NCBI GenBank assembly: GCA_013824615.1
Contig: PNOC01000025.1
Coordinates: 1-47,650 of the forward strand
Source of the DNA: Thermodesulfovibrio sp.
GTDB taxonomy: Bacteria; Nitrospirota; Thermodesulfovibrionia; Thermodesulfovibrionales; UBA6898
Length of the DNA: 47,650 bases
Direction of reading: 5' to 3'
Shown here in pieces: positions 34,134 through 43,517 of the stretch (position 1 is the first letter of the stretch; each line of letters begins with the position of its first letter). The notes beneath the pieces were generated by a model, which ran no database searches, was not told the origin of the DNA, and worked only from the letters and a program-made list of their open reading frames with translations. Position numbers and translations under genes: made by a program.

Positions 34134-34817
34134 ATGCAGAAATCCCTGGTACGGTCTATATTTCCCCTGATACTGCCGGTTGTCCTGGCGCTGGTTCTTT
34201 CGTCCTGCGCTGCGACTGCCCAAAAACAGGAGGTGGTGGAGCCGGCCCGCCCTGCTTCGGCCATGTCTCAGCAGGAGCAGGACAAAAAGGCGCTTGAGAT
34301 TTTTGAACAGATAACAGAAGTTTTTGCCGAGTCTGACAGAAAATCGGCCCTGCCGAAGGCTGAGGCGCTTTACCTGAGAATTATCAGGGAGTACCCTGAT
34401 GCGGCACTGGGTCAGGAGTCCTACTGGCGGCTCATTCTCATCTGCATCCGTGACTATACCCCACCCCAGTTTGAAAAGGCAGAGGCGTATCACCATGAGT
34501 TTGTTAAGAAATATGCTCAATCCCCGTTGAGGCGTGAAATCGAAGACTCGCTTGCCAAGTCTTATTATGCCAACGGCAAATGGGAGAAAATCATTACTTT
34601 TTATACCCCGTCCATCAGGCGTTATATTGAAACCGGCAAGCTCGAGCGGCCGCACGATATCTTTTATTATGCCGAGGCAAAGATGAACCTGGGTGACCTG
34701 GGTGAAGCCGAAAAAGGCTACAAGATCATTCTTTCCCTTTTTCCGAAATCCCGGGAGGGGACCATGTCAACCCAGCGGCTTGAGCAACTGGCCAAGAAAA
34801 AAAGCAGCACAAAATAA
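34134..34817 (+). CDS. BamD/YbgF-like TPR lipoprotein
   Basis: A 227-residue protein with lipobox LVLSSC (Cys24 or so), then TPR-like helical repeats, including ALYLRIIREYPDA, AEAYHHEFVKKYAQSP and AEKGYKIILSLFPKS, the spacing found in BamD and CpoB relatives. It would sit in the periplasmic leaflet of the outer membrane. True BamD has five TPRs in about 240 residues; here four are plausible, so the BamD label is not certain. It is upstream of yebC by 44 bases. Confidence 0.7.
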   Translation: MQKSLVRSIFPLILPVVLALVLSSCAATAQKQEVVEPARPASAMSQQEQDKKALEIFEQITEVFAESDRKSALPKAEALYLRIIREYPDAALGQESYWRLILICIRDYTPPQFEKAEAYHHEFVKKYAQSPLRREIEDSLAKSYYANGKWEKIITFYTPSIRRYIETGKLERPHDIFYYAEAKMNLGDLGEAEKGYKIILSLFPKSREGTMSTQRLEQLAKKKSSTK

Positions 34818-34861
34818 AATACAGCTGAAGGTATTAATTAATACGTACGGGAGGTTATTAG

Positions 34862-35617
34862 GTGTCCGGACATTCCAAGTGGTCGCAGATCAAGCATAAA
34901 AAGGGCAATACAGACGCAAAGCGGGGCAAGATATTCACCAAGATAGTCAAGGAGATTTCTATTGCAACACGGCTCGGCGGTGGAGACCCGGGAGGAAATC
35001 CCCGGCTAAGGTCTGCCATAGAGAGTGCCAAGGAAGTGAACATGCCCCATGACAACATCAAGAAGGCGATCATGAAGGGGACCGGTGAACTTCCTGGCGT
35101 TACCTACGAGGAATCTGTGTATGAGGGCTATGGCCCTGCCGGCGTGGCGATCATCATGGAGATTATGACGGATAACAAGAACCGGACACTGCCGGAGATA
35201 CGTTTTATCCTTTCGAAAAACAGCGGGAACCTCGGGGAGACCGGCTGTGTTTCCTGGATGTTTGACAAGAAGGGGTATATCCTGGTCGACAAGACCGCTG
35301 CGGCCGAGGACACGGTGATGACGGTGGCGCTGGATGCAGGCGCTGAAGATATGAAGAACGATCCGCAGGAAGAGAATTACGAGATTATAACCCTTCCCGA
35401 GGAGATGCCTGCGGTCAGGGAGGCGCTGGTCAAGGCGTCGGTTCCGGTGGCCTCGGCAGAAGTGACCATGCTGCCGAAGAATTACGTGGTCCTCGATGAA
35501 AAGGGTGCTGAGCAGATGCTCCGGCTGATGGACGCGCTGGAAGAGCATGACGACATCCAGAATGTCTATGCAAATTTTGATATTCCGGATGATGTTGCGG
35601 AAAAACTTGGAAAATAG
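34862..35617 (+). CDS. yebC: YebC/PmpR-family transcription/translation regulator
   Basis: A 251-residue protein with the family start [14 protein letters not shown] (GTG start), the motif ARxGGGDP-like [14 protein letters not shown] and [10 protein letters not shown] near the end. Some members regulate transcription; others have been linked to translation of proline-rich stretches. GGAGG lies 7 bases before the GTG. Often placed beside ruvC; ruvC is not here. Confidence 0.95.
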   Translation: MSGHSKWSQIKHKKGNTDAKRGKIFTKIVKEISIATRLGGGDPGGNPRLRSAIESAKEVNMPHDNIKKAIMKGTGELPGVTYEESVYEGYGPAGVAIIMEIMTDNKNRTLPEIRFILSKNSGNLGETGCVSWMFDKKGYILVDKTAAAEDTVMTVALDAGAEDMKNDPQEENYEIITLPEEMPAVREALVKASVPVASAEVTMLPKNYVVLDEKGAEQMLRLMDALEEHDDIQNVYANFDIPDDVAEKLGK

Positions 35618-35629
35618 CAGTATCGGTTT

Positions 35630-36253
35630 ATGATGAAGGGATCGACGGTCAGCGCCACTTTTAAGCGGAAGTTCATCGCAGGACTTTTCGTATCGATTCC
35701 GGCGATTATTACGGTGCTGGTGATCGGCAAGTTCTTTGCCTTTGTCGACAGCCTGCTCGAACCGTTCTATTTCCAGATACTCGGATATCATACACCGGGG
35801 CTCGGTTTTGTCTCGGCCATAGTCCTGATTTTTATTGTCGGCATAATATCAACAAATGTCTTCGGCAAGAAGATAATCACGATGTTTGAGAACGTCTTTC
35901 TGAAACTGCCGGTCTTTAAAGGGTTCTATACCGCAGTCAAGCAGCTGGTGGATGCCTTTTCACCTGAGAGTAAAAATGCTTCTTTCAAAAAATTTGTGAT
36001 TATCGAATATCCCCGTGCAGGTATGTATGCCTTCGGTTTTCTGACCAAGGAGAGTACCGTGATTGAGGGCAGTGCCCAGGAGACCGTCCTGCACGCGGTC
36101 TACGTACCGACGAACAACCTGTACCTGGGAGAGATCGTGCTGGTCTGCGACAAGGATCTTTTCTATACTGATATCGCGATTGACGAGGGGATCAAGATAA
36201 TTTTATCCGGAGGCATTGCAGCGCCGAACAGGATCGGGGAGGCCCACGAATGA
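35630..36253 (+). CDS. DUF502 membrane protein
   Basis: A 207-residue protein with two hydrophobic helices (about 15-40 and 55-78), typical family motifs GLFVSIPAIITVLVIG, LPVFKGFYTAVKQLVDAF and VYVPTNNLYLG. DUF502 proteins are uncharacterised in bacteria. The stop overlaps the ATG of glmU, so the two genes are coupled. Confidence 0.9.
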   Translation: MMKGSTVSATFKRKFIAGLFVSIPAIITVLVIGKFFAFVDSLLEPFYFQILGYHTPGLGFVSAIVLIFIVGIISTNVFGKKIITMFENVFLKLPVFKGFYTAVKQLVDAFSPESKNASFKKFVIIEYPRAGMYAFGFLTKESTVIEGSAQETVLHAVYVPTNNLYLGEIVLVCDKDLFYTDIAIDEGIKIILSGGIAAPNRIGEAHE

Positions 36254-37635
36254 AAATTGCGGCGGTTATCCTTGCTGCGGGTGAGGGCAAGAGGATGAAG
36301 TCCCCGCTGCCCAAGGTCCTGCACCGCGTCTGCGGCGAGACGATGCTGGGGGCGGTTATTGCTGCTGCCAGGCGCGTTCGTCCTGAGAAGATTGTGGTGG
36401 TGGCAGGCAAACACCTCGAGCGGATCCGGGAGGCTGTGGGGACTCAGGGTATTTCCTTTGCGCTGCAGGCAGAGCCCCTGGGGACGGGCCATGCGGTGAT
36501 GGCCGCGCTACCGGACCTGGCGGGTTTTCGCGGTGATCTGCTCGTGATGAACGGGGACACTCCGCTGGTCAGACCTGAGACGCTCAGGAGTCTTCTGCAG
36601 ACCCACCGGAGGAAGAAGAACGACCTGACCGTACTTTCGTTCATGGCAGAGAACCCTGAGGCCTATGGCAGGGTGGTGAGGGACAGAACCGGGCAGGCAG
36701 CAGCGATTGTCGAGGAAAAAGATGCCGACGCTGAGCAGAAGAAGATTGCCGAGGTGAACAGTGGCGTTTATGTTTTCGGTGCTGCGGCCCTCAGTCTGCT
36801 GGAGGCGATTCCGGTGAATCCGCTGACAAAAGAATACTATTTGACAGATCTGGTCTCTCTGGCCGGGCAGCAGGGTCTGCGGGCCGATGCCTGCTGTATG
36901 GGGGAGGAAGCTGAGTTCATGGGCGTCAATACACGGCAGGAACTCATCCGGGCTGAAGGACTCATGAGAAAGAGTATTATTGCCGGACTGATTGCAAAGG
37001 GGGTCGGGTTTATTGACCCCGGGGCGGTCTATATCGACCAACAGGTAAGCGTCGGAGCGGACACCCTTGTTTATCCCAACGTCTGCCTGGAAGGTTCGAC
37101 AACCATCGGCCCCGGGACGGTCATCTATCCGAATGTGAGGATAAGGGACAGCAGGCTCGGAAAGAAAGTCATAATCAGGGACTCTACGGTTGTGGAGGGC
37201 TCCGAGATAAGCGACGCTGCGGTCGTTGGGCCCTTTGCCCATATCAGGCCGGGTTCTGCAGTAGGCCGTGAGGCCAGGATCGGCAACTTTGTCGAGCTGA
37301 AAAAGACCGTGGTAGGGAGGGGAAGCAAGGCCTCGCACCTGAGCTATCTCGGGGATGCAAATATCGGCAAAGGCGTTAATATCGGAGCCGGTACGATCAC
37401 CTGCAACTATGACGGGGTGAAGAAGCATCTGACTGTTATTGAAGACGGGGTCTTTATCGGGAGTGATTCACAGCTCGTTGCCCCGGTCAGGATAGGGAAG
37501 GGTGCCTATGTTGGTGCGGGTTCGACCATAACAAAAGATGTGCCGAGGGAAGCCCTGGCAGTAAGCCGGGTTGCACAGCAGCATATATCGGGCTGGGCAA
37601 AAAAGAGAAAGCAGAAACAAAACAGGGGGAATTGA
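36250..37635 (+). CDS. glmU: Bifunctional GlcNAc-1-phosphate uridyltransferase / GlcN-1-phosphate acetyltransferase
   Basis: A 461-residue enzyme making UDP-GlcNAc. The N-terminal pyrophosphorylase has LAAGEGKRMKSPLPKVLH, AEPLGTGHAV and MNGDTPLV. The C-terminal left-handed beta-helix (about 250-450) ends with the acetyl-CoA region (CNYDGVKKH, VGAGSTITKDV). GAGG lies 7 bases before the ATG. glmS follows after 41 bases, placing the pathway together. Confidence 0.97.
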   Translation: MKIAAVILAAGEGKRMKSPLPKVLHRVCGETMLGAVIAAARRVRPEKIVVVAGKHLERIREAVGTQGISFALQAEPLGTGHAVMAALPDLAGFRGDLLVMNGDTPLVRPETLRSLLQTHRRKKNDLTVLSFMAENPEAYGRVVRDRTGQAAAIVEEKDADAEQKKIAEVNSGVYVFGAAALSLLEAIPVNPLTKEYYLTDLVSLAGQQGLRADACCMGEEAEFMGVNTRQELIRAEGLMRKSIIAGLIAKGVGFIDPGAVYIDQQVSVGADTLVYPNVCLEGSTTIGPGTVIYPNVRIRDSRLGKKVIIRDSTVVEGSEISDAAVVGPFAHIRPGSAVGREARIGNFVELKKTVVGRGSKASHLSYLGDANIGKGVNIGAGTITCNYDGVKKHLTVIEDGVFIGSDSQLVAPVRIGKGAYVGAGSTITKDVPREALAVSRVAQQHISGWAKKRKQKQNRGN

Positions 37636-37676
37636 TTTTCTCCTGAGCCGGGAAAGGGGACAGGTTACATAAACAT

Positions 37677-39503
37677 ATGTGCGGGATTATAGGGTATACA
37701 GGGAAAAAAAATGCGGTGACGGTCATTTTGGAGGGGCTGAAGCGGCTTGAATACCGGGGCTACGACTCTGCGGGGGTGGCGTATTTCTCGGACAACGGGA
37801 TAGACGTCAGGCGGTGCAAGGGTAAAATCAGAGACCTGGCGTCGATTGTTGAGGCTGAGAAACTCTCTGCATCGACTGCCATAGGCCATACGCGATGGGC
37901 AACGCACGGGAAGCCGTCCGAAGAAAATGCGCATCCTCACCGCTCAGGCGGGATCGTTATTGTCCACAACGGTATTATTGAGAACTATCTGGGCCTGAAG
38001 CAGAAGTTGCTGGACAAAGGATACACGTTCAGCTCGGAAACCGATACAGAAGTCCTCTGTCATCTGATTAAGGATTATGCCGACAGCATGCCGACTGAAG
38101 AGGCTGTCAGAGAGGCACTGAAAGAGGTCAAGGGCGCCTACGCGCTGGCCGTGATCAATGAAAAAGAGCCGGGCAAGGTGATCGGCGTCAGGAAGGACAG
38201 CCCGCTGGTGGTCGGCCTGGGTGAAGGAGAATACTTTATTGCCTCTGATGTTCCTGCCTTTCTGAGCTACTCCCGTGACGTTATATTCCTCGATGAGGGT
38301 GAGATGGTCGTCCTGACGGCTGACGGGGTCGCTGTCTCGACACTTGACGGGTCACCGGTCGAGAAAGAGGTCGTCTCGATCACCTGGAGTCCCTCGATGG
38401 CAGAGAAGGGCGGTTACCGTCACTTTATGCTGAAGGAGATTTTTGAGCAGCCCCGCGCAGTGGGTGACACGATAAGGGGCCGCTTCTCTGTTGAAACCGG
38501 CGAGATCAATATCGAAGAATTCGGCCTTTCCCGCGAGATGCTGCTGCCGGTCAGGAAAATATTCATTGTTGCCTGCGGGACGTCCTGGCATGCGGCGCTT
38601 TCTGCCAAATATATGATTGAGGATCTGGCCCGTATTCCTGTCGAGGTCGATATAGCCTCTGAATTCCGGTATCGCCGGCCGCTGGTCAGCAAAGAGAATC
38701 TGATGGTTGTTATCACCCAGTCCGGAGAGACCGCTGATACGCTGGCGGCCCAGCGGGAGGCAAAACGGCTGGGGGCCCGTGTCCTGAGCATCTGCAATGT
38801 GGTCGGGAGTACGTCTGCCCGGGAGGCGGATGCTGTCTTTTACACCTATTCCGGACCTGAGATCGGGGTGGCCTCTACCAAGGCCTTTCTTACACAGTAT
38901 GTTGCGGTCTATCTTCTTGCCATAGCTTTTGGACAGTTGAAGGGGGAGGTTGACAGCCGGCGCTCACAGTCCCTTCTGCAGGACCTCCTGATGCTTCCCG
39001 GAAAGATTGAGACCGTTCTTTCGGTGGATGACGCGGTAAAAGAAATTGCCCGGGAATTCAGCAAGGCCCGGGGTTTTATCTATCTCGGCAGGGGAATAAA
39101 CTTTCCGATGGCGCTCGAAGGCGCACTGAAGCTGAAGGAGATATCCTATATCCATGCCGAGGGTTACGCGGCAGGAGAGATGAAGCATGGGCCTATCGCC
39201 CTGATCGATGAGGACCTGCCGGTGGTGATCCTGGTGGCTAAAGACAGTCTCTATGAGAAGATGCTGACCAGCATTCAGGAGGTGAAGAGCCGGGGGGGCA
39301 AGGTTATCACCGTGGCCTCCTGTCTCTGTGATGCTGTTTGTGACATCTCGAAGAGCTGTGTCCTGGTCCCTGACACAAACCCGTACCTTCTGCCGGTATT
39401 GCTCGCCGTGCCGCTGCAACTCCTGGCGTATCACATCGGCGTGCTGCGGGGCTGCGACGTGGACCAGCCCAGAAATCTGGCCAAAAGTGTTACGGTTGAA
39501 TGA
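37677..39503 (+). CDS. glmS: Glutamine--fructose-6-phosphate aminotransferase (isomerising)
   Basis: A 608-residue enzyme for the first step of hexosamine synthesis. The N-terminal nucleophile Cys2 (MCGIIGYTG), GRLEYRGYDSAG-like RLEYRGYDSAGV, and HTRWATHGKPSEENAHPH form the glutaminase. Two SIS domains (about 285-420, 455-595) contain CGTSWHAAL and the C-terminal DQPRNLAKSVTVE. No glmS ribozyme-like sequence is visible in the short gap upstream. Confidence 0.97.
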   Translation: MCGIIGYTGKKNAVTVILEGLKRLEYRGYDSAGVAYFSDNGIDVRRCKGKIRDLASIVEAEKLSASTAIGHTRWATHGKPSEENAHPHRSGGIVIVHNGIIENYLGLKQKLLDKGYTFSSETDTEVLCHLIKDYADSMPTEEAVREALKEVKGAYALAVINEKEPGKVIGVRKDSPLVVGLGEGEYFIASDVPAFLSYSRDVIFLDEGEMVVLTADGVAVSTLDGSPVEKEVVSITWSPSMAEKGGYRHFMLKEIFEQPRAVGDTIRGRFSVETGEINIEEFGLSREMLLPVRKIFIVACGTSWHAALSAKYMIEDLARIPVEVDIASEFRYRRPLVSKENLMVVITQSGETADTLAAQREAKRLGARVLSICNVVGSTSAREADAVFYTYSGPEIGVASTKAFLTQYVAVYLLAIAFGQLKGEVDSRRSQSLLQDLLMLPGKIETVLSVDDAVKEIAREFSKARGFIYLGRGINFPMALEGALKLKEISYIHAEGYAAGEMKHGPIALIDEDLPVVILVAKDSLYEKMLTSIQEVKSRGGKVITVASCLCDAVCDISKSCVLVPDTNPYLLPVLLAVPLQLLAYHIGVLRGCDVDQPRNLAKSVTVE

Positions 39504-39587
39504 CCGCAGAACAGGCTGTCCGCTGGATTTCACCGGCGGCTATCTGTTAATCTATATACACACGAACAACCACGGAGCAAAAAACTG

Positions 39588-41699
39588 ATGTCTAAAGAAG
39601 GGTTAATGCAGGATCTCAATCCCCAGCAGAAAGAAGCCTTACAGCACATCAATGGTCCCCTGTTAGTACTTGCTGGAGCAGGCAGCGGAAAAACAAAGGT
39701 AATTACCCACAAGTTTGCCTATCTGGTCAAGACCCACAAAGCACCGCTCGATTCTGTTTTTGCGGTAACCTTTACAAATAAGGCCGCTGAAGAGATGAAA
39801 GAACGCATCACGGACCTGCTCCATAATGATATCCGCAGCGCCTGGATCGGCACACTGCATTCCCAGTGCGGGAAGATACTCAGGAAGGAGATCAAGCATC
39901 TCGGATACTCTCCGGATTTCTCGATATACGACGAGGACGACCGGTGCAACCTGATACGGCATATCCTGAAAGATTTCAAGATCTATGAAGCCTTGTACAA
40001 AGGGGTTTCCTCCAGGATAAACTTCCTCAAGGCATCTCTCGTGGGGCCTGATCAGTTTCTGACAGCCGGGGACGGGTTCGGGTTTGATGAGAAACTGGCC
40101 AAGGTCTATATACGGTACCAGGATGAGCTGCAGCGGTCCAACGCGCTTGATTTTGATGATCTGATCATGCTGACCGTAAAGCTTTTCCAGGAGCATCCCA
40201 AGGTGCTGAAGAAATACCAGCAGCTCTTTGCCCATATCCTGGTCGATGAGTTCCAGGACCTGAATTTTTCCCAGTACCAGCTGGTTAAGCTCATGGCAAA
40301 ACAGCATAAGAATATCTGCGCTGTCGGCGATGACGATCAGAGCATTTACCGCTTCCGTGGGGCCGATGTCCAGCATATCCTTAATTTCGAGAAGGATTTC
40401 CCCGGGACCCGCGTCGTCCGGCTTGAACAGAACTACCGCTCCACGCAGAACATCCTGGATGCCTCGCATGCCGTGATTTCGAAAAACGCCAACAGGAACG
40501 AAAAGAAGCTCTGGACCGACAAGGGGCCGGGCGAAAAGGTGCATTTCTGCTGGCTGAACAACGAGGAAGAAGAAGCCAGGCATATAGCCAAGATCATCAG
40601 AGAGCTTTACCTCAAGGGGGCCTTTGCCTATGAGGATGTCGGCATACTCTACCGGGTGAACCTCCAGTCCCGGGCTGTGGAGGACGCTCTGCGCGACGCC
40701 GGACTTCCCTACAAGGTGATAGGAGGCATAAGCTTTTATCAGCGCAAAGAGATCAAGGACCTGATTGCCTATGCCCGGCTTGTTTTCAATCATGGCGATA
40801 ATGTGAGCCTGCGGCGCATCATTAACTGCCCGCCGCGCGGCATTGGTTCTGCAACCCTGACCAAAATCGAGAGTGAGGCCAAGAAGAAGTCTGCCTGCCT
40901 CTTTGACAGCCTCAAAGCCTGCATAAAGAGCAGCGGGATAGTTTCTGCCACGCGGGAGAAACTGGAAGGCTTTGTGACCCTGATCGAACAGCTTGCCTCC
41001 GGCGAAGGCGGCAATGCCTCTGATATTCTGAGGGCCATTGCCGAGCAGACCGGGCTGAAGGAGTCGCTGGATGATGATCGCAAACAGAATCTCCACGAGC
41101 TGATCGCTTCGGCAGAAGGCAGGGAGATGAGAGATTTTCTGGATAAGGTGTCCCTGCTGACGAACATGAATGAAACGGAGACCGGCGATTACATATCGCT
41201 GATGACACTCCACAATGCCAAAGGCCTTGAGTTCCCGGTCGTTTTCGTTACCGGTATTGAGGAGGGGGTGCTGCCGTATTTCAAAGCCATGGGCAAGGAG
41301 GATGAGATTGCCGAGGAGCGGAGACTGTTATACGTAGGCATGACCCGGGCGAGGGAAATGCTGCTTCTTTCCGGGGCGAAGAAGAGGCGCCTGTACTCAC
41401 GGGTGCAGGAGCAGGAACCCTCCCGGTTCTTGAAGAACCTGCCGCGGGACTATTGCCACTGGATTGAGAAAGTGACCGACCATCAGCCGATCAGATGCAA
41501 CAGGGACAACAAGAAAGTTGAAGTTGTTAAAGTCAAACCTTTGTTTGCCTCCGGCTGCAGGGTCAAGCACCCGGTCTGGGGCATCGGCGTCATCCGTGAC
41601 TGCTACGGTGACGGAGAGGACCAGAAGGTGATGGTAAACTTCCCGAATATAGGGCTGAAGCGGCTTTCTCTGAAACTCGCCAACCTTACCAAGATATAG
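39588..41699 (+). CDS. pcrA: UvrD/PcrA-type superfamily 1 DNA helicase
   Basis: A 703-residue 3'-5' helicase. The Q motif LNPQQKEAL, Walker A GAGSGKT, motif Ia TFTNKAAEEMKERI, motif II VDEFQDLN, motif III GDDDQSIYRFRGAD, motif IV LEQNYRST, motif V TLHNAKGLEFPVVFVTG and motif VI YVGMTRARE are all present. The C-terminal PcrA-type tail (GCRVKHPVWGIGVI) usually contacts RNA polymerase. It functions in repair and replication-fork processing. ATG 39588 or 39606 could start it; the latter has an AAGGG nearby. rep and pcrA cannot be fully told apart here. Confidence 0.93.
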   Translation: MSKEGLMQDLNPQQKEALQHINGPLLVLAGAGSGKTKVITHKFAYLVKTHKAPLDSVFAVTFTNKAAEEMKERITDLLHNDIRSAWIGTLHSQCGKILRKEIKHLGYSPDFSIYDEDDRCNLIRHILKDFKIYEALYKGVSSRINFLKASLVGPDQFLTAGDGFGFDEKLAKVYIRYQDELQRSNALDFDDLIMLTVKLFQEHPKVLKKYQQLFAHILVDEFQDLNFSQYQLVKLMAKQHKNICAVGDDDQSIYRFRGADVQHILNFEKDFPGTRVVRLEQNYRSTQNILDASHAVISKNANRNEKKLWTDKGPGEKVHFCWLNNEEEEARHIAKIIRELYLKGAFAYEDVGILYRVNLQSRAVEDALRDAGLPYKVIGGISFYQRKEIKDLIAYARLVFNHGDNVSLRRIINCPPRGIGSATLTKIESEAKKKSACLFDSLKACIKSSGIVSATREKLEGFVTLIEQLASGEGGNASDILRAIAEQTGLKESLDDDRKQNLHELIASAEGREMRDFLDKVSLLTNMNETETGDYISLMTLHNAKGLEFPVVFVTGIEEGVLPYFKAMGKEDEIAEERRLLYVGMTRAREMLLLSGAKKRRLYSRVQEQEPSRFLKNLPRDYCHWIEKVTDHQPIRCNRDNKKVEVVKVKPLFASGCRVKHPVWGIGVIRDCYGDGEDQKVMVNFPNIGLKRLSLKLANLTKI

Positions 41700-41721
41700 G
41701 TCCCGGCTCTAAGGAAATTAC

Positions 41722-42000
41722 ATGAAGATATCGATTGATCAGATAGCGCAGCTCGCACGTCTTTCGTTGACCGGGGAAGAGAAGGATACTTTCGGCCGGC
41801 AGCTCGACAGCATCCTGAGTTATATGGATACCCTCAACGGGCTCGATACGGCGAATGTGGAGCCGACCTCCCATGTTATTTCGATCAGCAACGTGGTGAG
41901 AGATGACATCCCCGCCGGGTCGCTGCCGCGGGAAGAGGCTCTCATGAACGCTCCGGACGGTACTGTTGAGTTCTATCGCGTGCCGAAGATAATCGAATGA
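41722..42000 (+). CDS. gatC: Aspartyl/glutamyl-tRNA amidotransferase subunit C
   Basis: A 92-residue protein with the family pattern IDQIAQLARLSLTGEE, LDSILSYMDTLNGLDT and a C-terminal YRVPKIIE. It is a stabilising subunit of GatCAB. AAGGA lies 7 bases before the ATG. gatA and gatB are not in the window; the next gene is panD, an unusual neighbour. Confidence 0.93.
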   Translation: MKISIDQIAQLARLSLTGEEKDTFGRQLDSILSYMDTLNGLDTANVEPTSHVISISNVVRDDIPAGSLPREEALMNAPDGTVEFYRVPKIIE

Positions 42001-42046
42001 AGATTGACGGCTTTGTAAAACCTGTCTTACACGTTCTGGGGGTATC

Positions 42047-42394
42047 ATGCTGAGGTGCATGCTGAGGACCAAGCTCCATATGGCAACGGTGACTGAATCG
42101 AACCTTGCCTATGAAGGAAGTATTACGATCGATGCGGCGCTTCTCAAGGAGGCGGGTATCCTGCCGTATGAGCAGGTGATGATCAGCAATATGAACAACG
42201 GTGAGCGCTTTGAAACCTATGTGATACCGGGCAGGAATAATTCTGGCGAGATCTGCCTGAATGGTCCTACGGCGCGCAAAGGGGCTGTCGGCGACAAGGT
42301 GATCATATTCTGCTACAGTTATTTGGAAGACAGCAAGGCAAAGGCCCTCAAGCCGAAAATCATCAAACTCAACGAACAGAATAAGATAAAATAG
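42047..42394 (+). CDS. panD: Aspartate 1-decarboxylase
   Basis: A 115-residue pyruvoyl enzyme making beta-alanine for pantothenate/CoA. The self-cleavage site is YEGSITID (Gly-Ser at about 24-25); the N-terminal MLRTKLHMATVTE pattern and the GDKVIIFCYSYLED segment are characteristic. GGGGG is upstream of the ATG. Confidence 0.96.
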   Translation: MLRCMLRTKLHMATVTESNLAYEGSITIDAALLKEAGILPYEQVMISNMNNGERFETYVIPGRNNSGEICLNGPTARKGAVGDKVIIFCYSYLEDSKAKALKPKIIKLNEQNKIK

Positions 42395-42468
42395 TTCTTC
42401 AAAGACCCCTGAAGTCTTTCAATCCGGCCTGTAGTTTATTCCATCCCTAAGAAAAGGTTCATTTCGGG

Positions 42469-42474
42469 TAAAAT
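42469..42474 (+). promoter_or_regulatory. Possible -10 box (TAAAAT) directly before marC
   Basis: TAAAAT ends 8 bases before ATG 42482, and there is no ribosome-binding site in between (ATATCCA). No good -35 hexamer is seen. Confidence 0.35.
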
Positions 42475-42481
42475 ATATCCA

Positions 42482-43117
42482 ATGATCGAATGGACCGTAT
42501 ACATAAAAATATTTACAACTCTTCTGGCCATCGTAAACCCTCTCGGGGTGGTTCCCATTTTTGTCAGTATGACCGACGGCATGGCCGGTGGCGAAAGACG
42601 GCATATAGCCAGGACGACAAGTATCGCGGTTGCAGTTGTACTGGTTTTCTCAGCCCTGCTCGGCAAACCCCTGCTCGATTTTTTCGGGGTGAGCATTGCG
42701 TCCTTTAAGGTTGGAGGCGGCATTCTGTTGCTGCTGATGGCCATCGCCATGATGCAGGCCAAGCACAAACAGAGCAATCAGACTCCTGAAGAGGCCGAGG
42801 AGGCGGTGGAGAAAGAAAGTATTGCCGTGGTCCCGATCGCCATGCCGCTCCTGGCAGGGCCCGGGGCCATTTCAACCGTTATAATATACGCGGATCAATC
42901 GCTGCAGCCTCTGCATATCGGACTGATCATAACCAGCTGCCTGCTGATCTCTCTGCTCACCTGGGCGGCACTGAATGTTGCAAACCCTCTCAGTCGGATG
43001 CTCAGCAAGACCGGTATCAATATCGCGACCCGGCTTATGGGACTGCTGCTGGCAGCTATTGCTGTGGAGTTTATAAGCGGAGGTCTGCTCCAGCTCCTCC
43101 CGGGGCTTGCGAAATAG
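42482..43117 (+). CDS. MarC family integral membrane protein
   Basis: A 211-residue protein with six hydrophobic segments and the MarC/UPF0056 pattern NPLGVVPIFVSMT near 19-31 and PLLAGPGAISTVI near 122-134. The family was once thought to give multiple-antibiotic resistance, but that was not upheld; function unknown. It is the last gene of the plus-strand housekeeping block. Confidence 0.9.
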   Translation: MIEWTVYIKIFTTLLAIVNPLGVVPIFVSMTDGMAGGERRHIARTTSIAVAVVLVFSALLGKPLLDFFGVSIASFKVGGGILLLLMAIAMMQAKHKQSNQTPEEAEEAVEKESIAVVPIAMPLLAGPGAISTVIIYADQSLQPLHIGLIITSCLLISLLTWAALNVANPLSRMLSKTGINIATRLMGLLLAAIAVEFISGGLLQLLPGLAK

Positions 43118-43517
43118 ATTGTCTGCTGCGTTTTTCGGACGATCCCCGTTGCGCCTCGGCAGGGGGCGCATCGGCTTAGCCCCGAAACACAAGCCAAGAT
43201 GAATCTGCAATTAACGCGAGTTTAACTTCTGGATATCTGAGAAGTACCGTTCCTAATCTGCAAAATAGAGTGGACTCGGCCGGCGAGAATTACTCCCTAT
43301 ACTTGAGATTTATCTGGCATTAGCTGAAAGTTCATAGCACCGACTAATCCTTACGGTGGGCATTGTTGCGATAGTGAAGATTTACGATAGAAGTCCGCGA
43401 TTACGAAATGGCTGAGCCGCGAGATTTTCGCGGCTGACTCGACCCGCGGGTTGGAATCACTGTGTCTGGTTTCTCGCTGTGCTACCCGACCTACAAAAGT
43501 TTCACTGACCGACATAT
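43118..43517. other. 400-bp gap between marC and nadR
   Basis: No coding region can be supported. A perfect 8-bp hairpin (AGCCGCGA, loop GATTT, TCGCGGCT, 43415-43435) lies about 80 bases after the nadR stop on the minus strand and could end that transcript, though it lacks a T tail. A GC-rich patch at 43151-43176 (GTTGCGCCTC near AGGGGGCGC) loosely resembles an integron recombination-site end, but is not convincing. Confidence 0.4.

Noticed and set aside
36508-37428. 306-codon minus-strand open frame inside glmU
   Set aside because: Shadow of glmU; the plus-strand protein matches over its full length.
37636-37676. glmS ribozyme upstream of glmS
   Set aside because: The gap is only 41 bases, too short for the ribozyme, and no conserved core is visible.
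39663-41213. 516-codon open frame on the minus strand inside the helicase gene
   Set aside because: It is antisense to a helicase with every motif intact; high GC content in third positions keeps the opposite frame open. No family motif or ribosome-binding site supports it.
42005-42019. Full copy of the 14062-14182 repeat between gatC and panD
   Set aside because: Only about 15 bases match (GACGGCTTTGTAAAA); the 46-bp gap cannot hold a full copy.
43118-43517. Second attC site after nadR
   Set aside because: No RYYYAAC core follows the nadR stop and the GC-rich patch near 43151-43176 is not flanked by paired cores.
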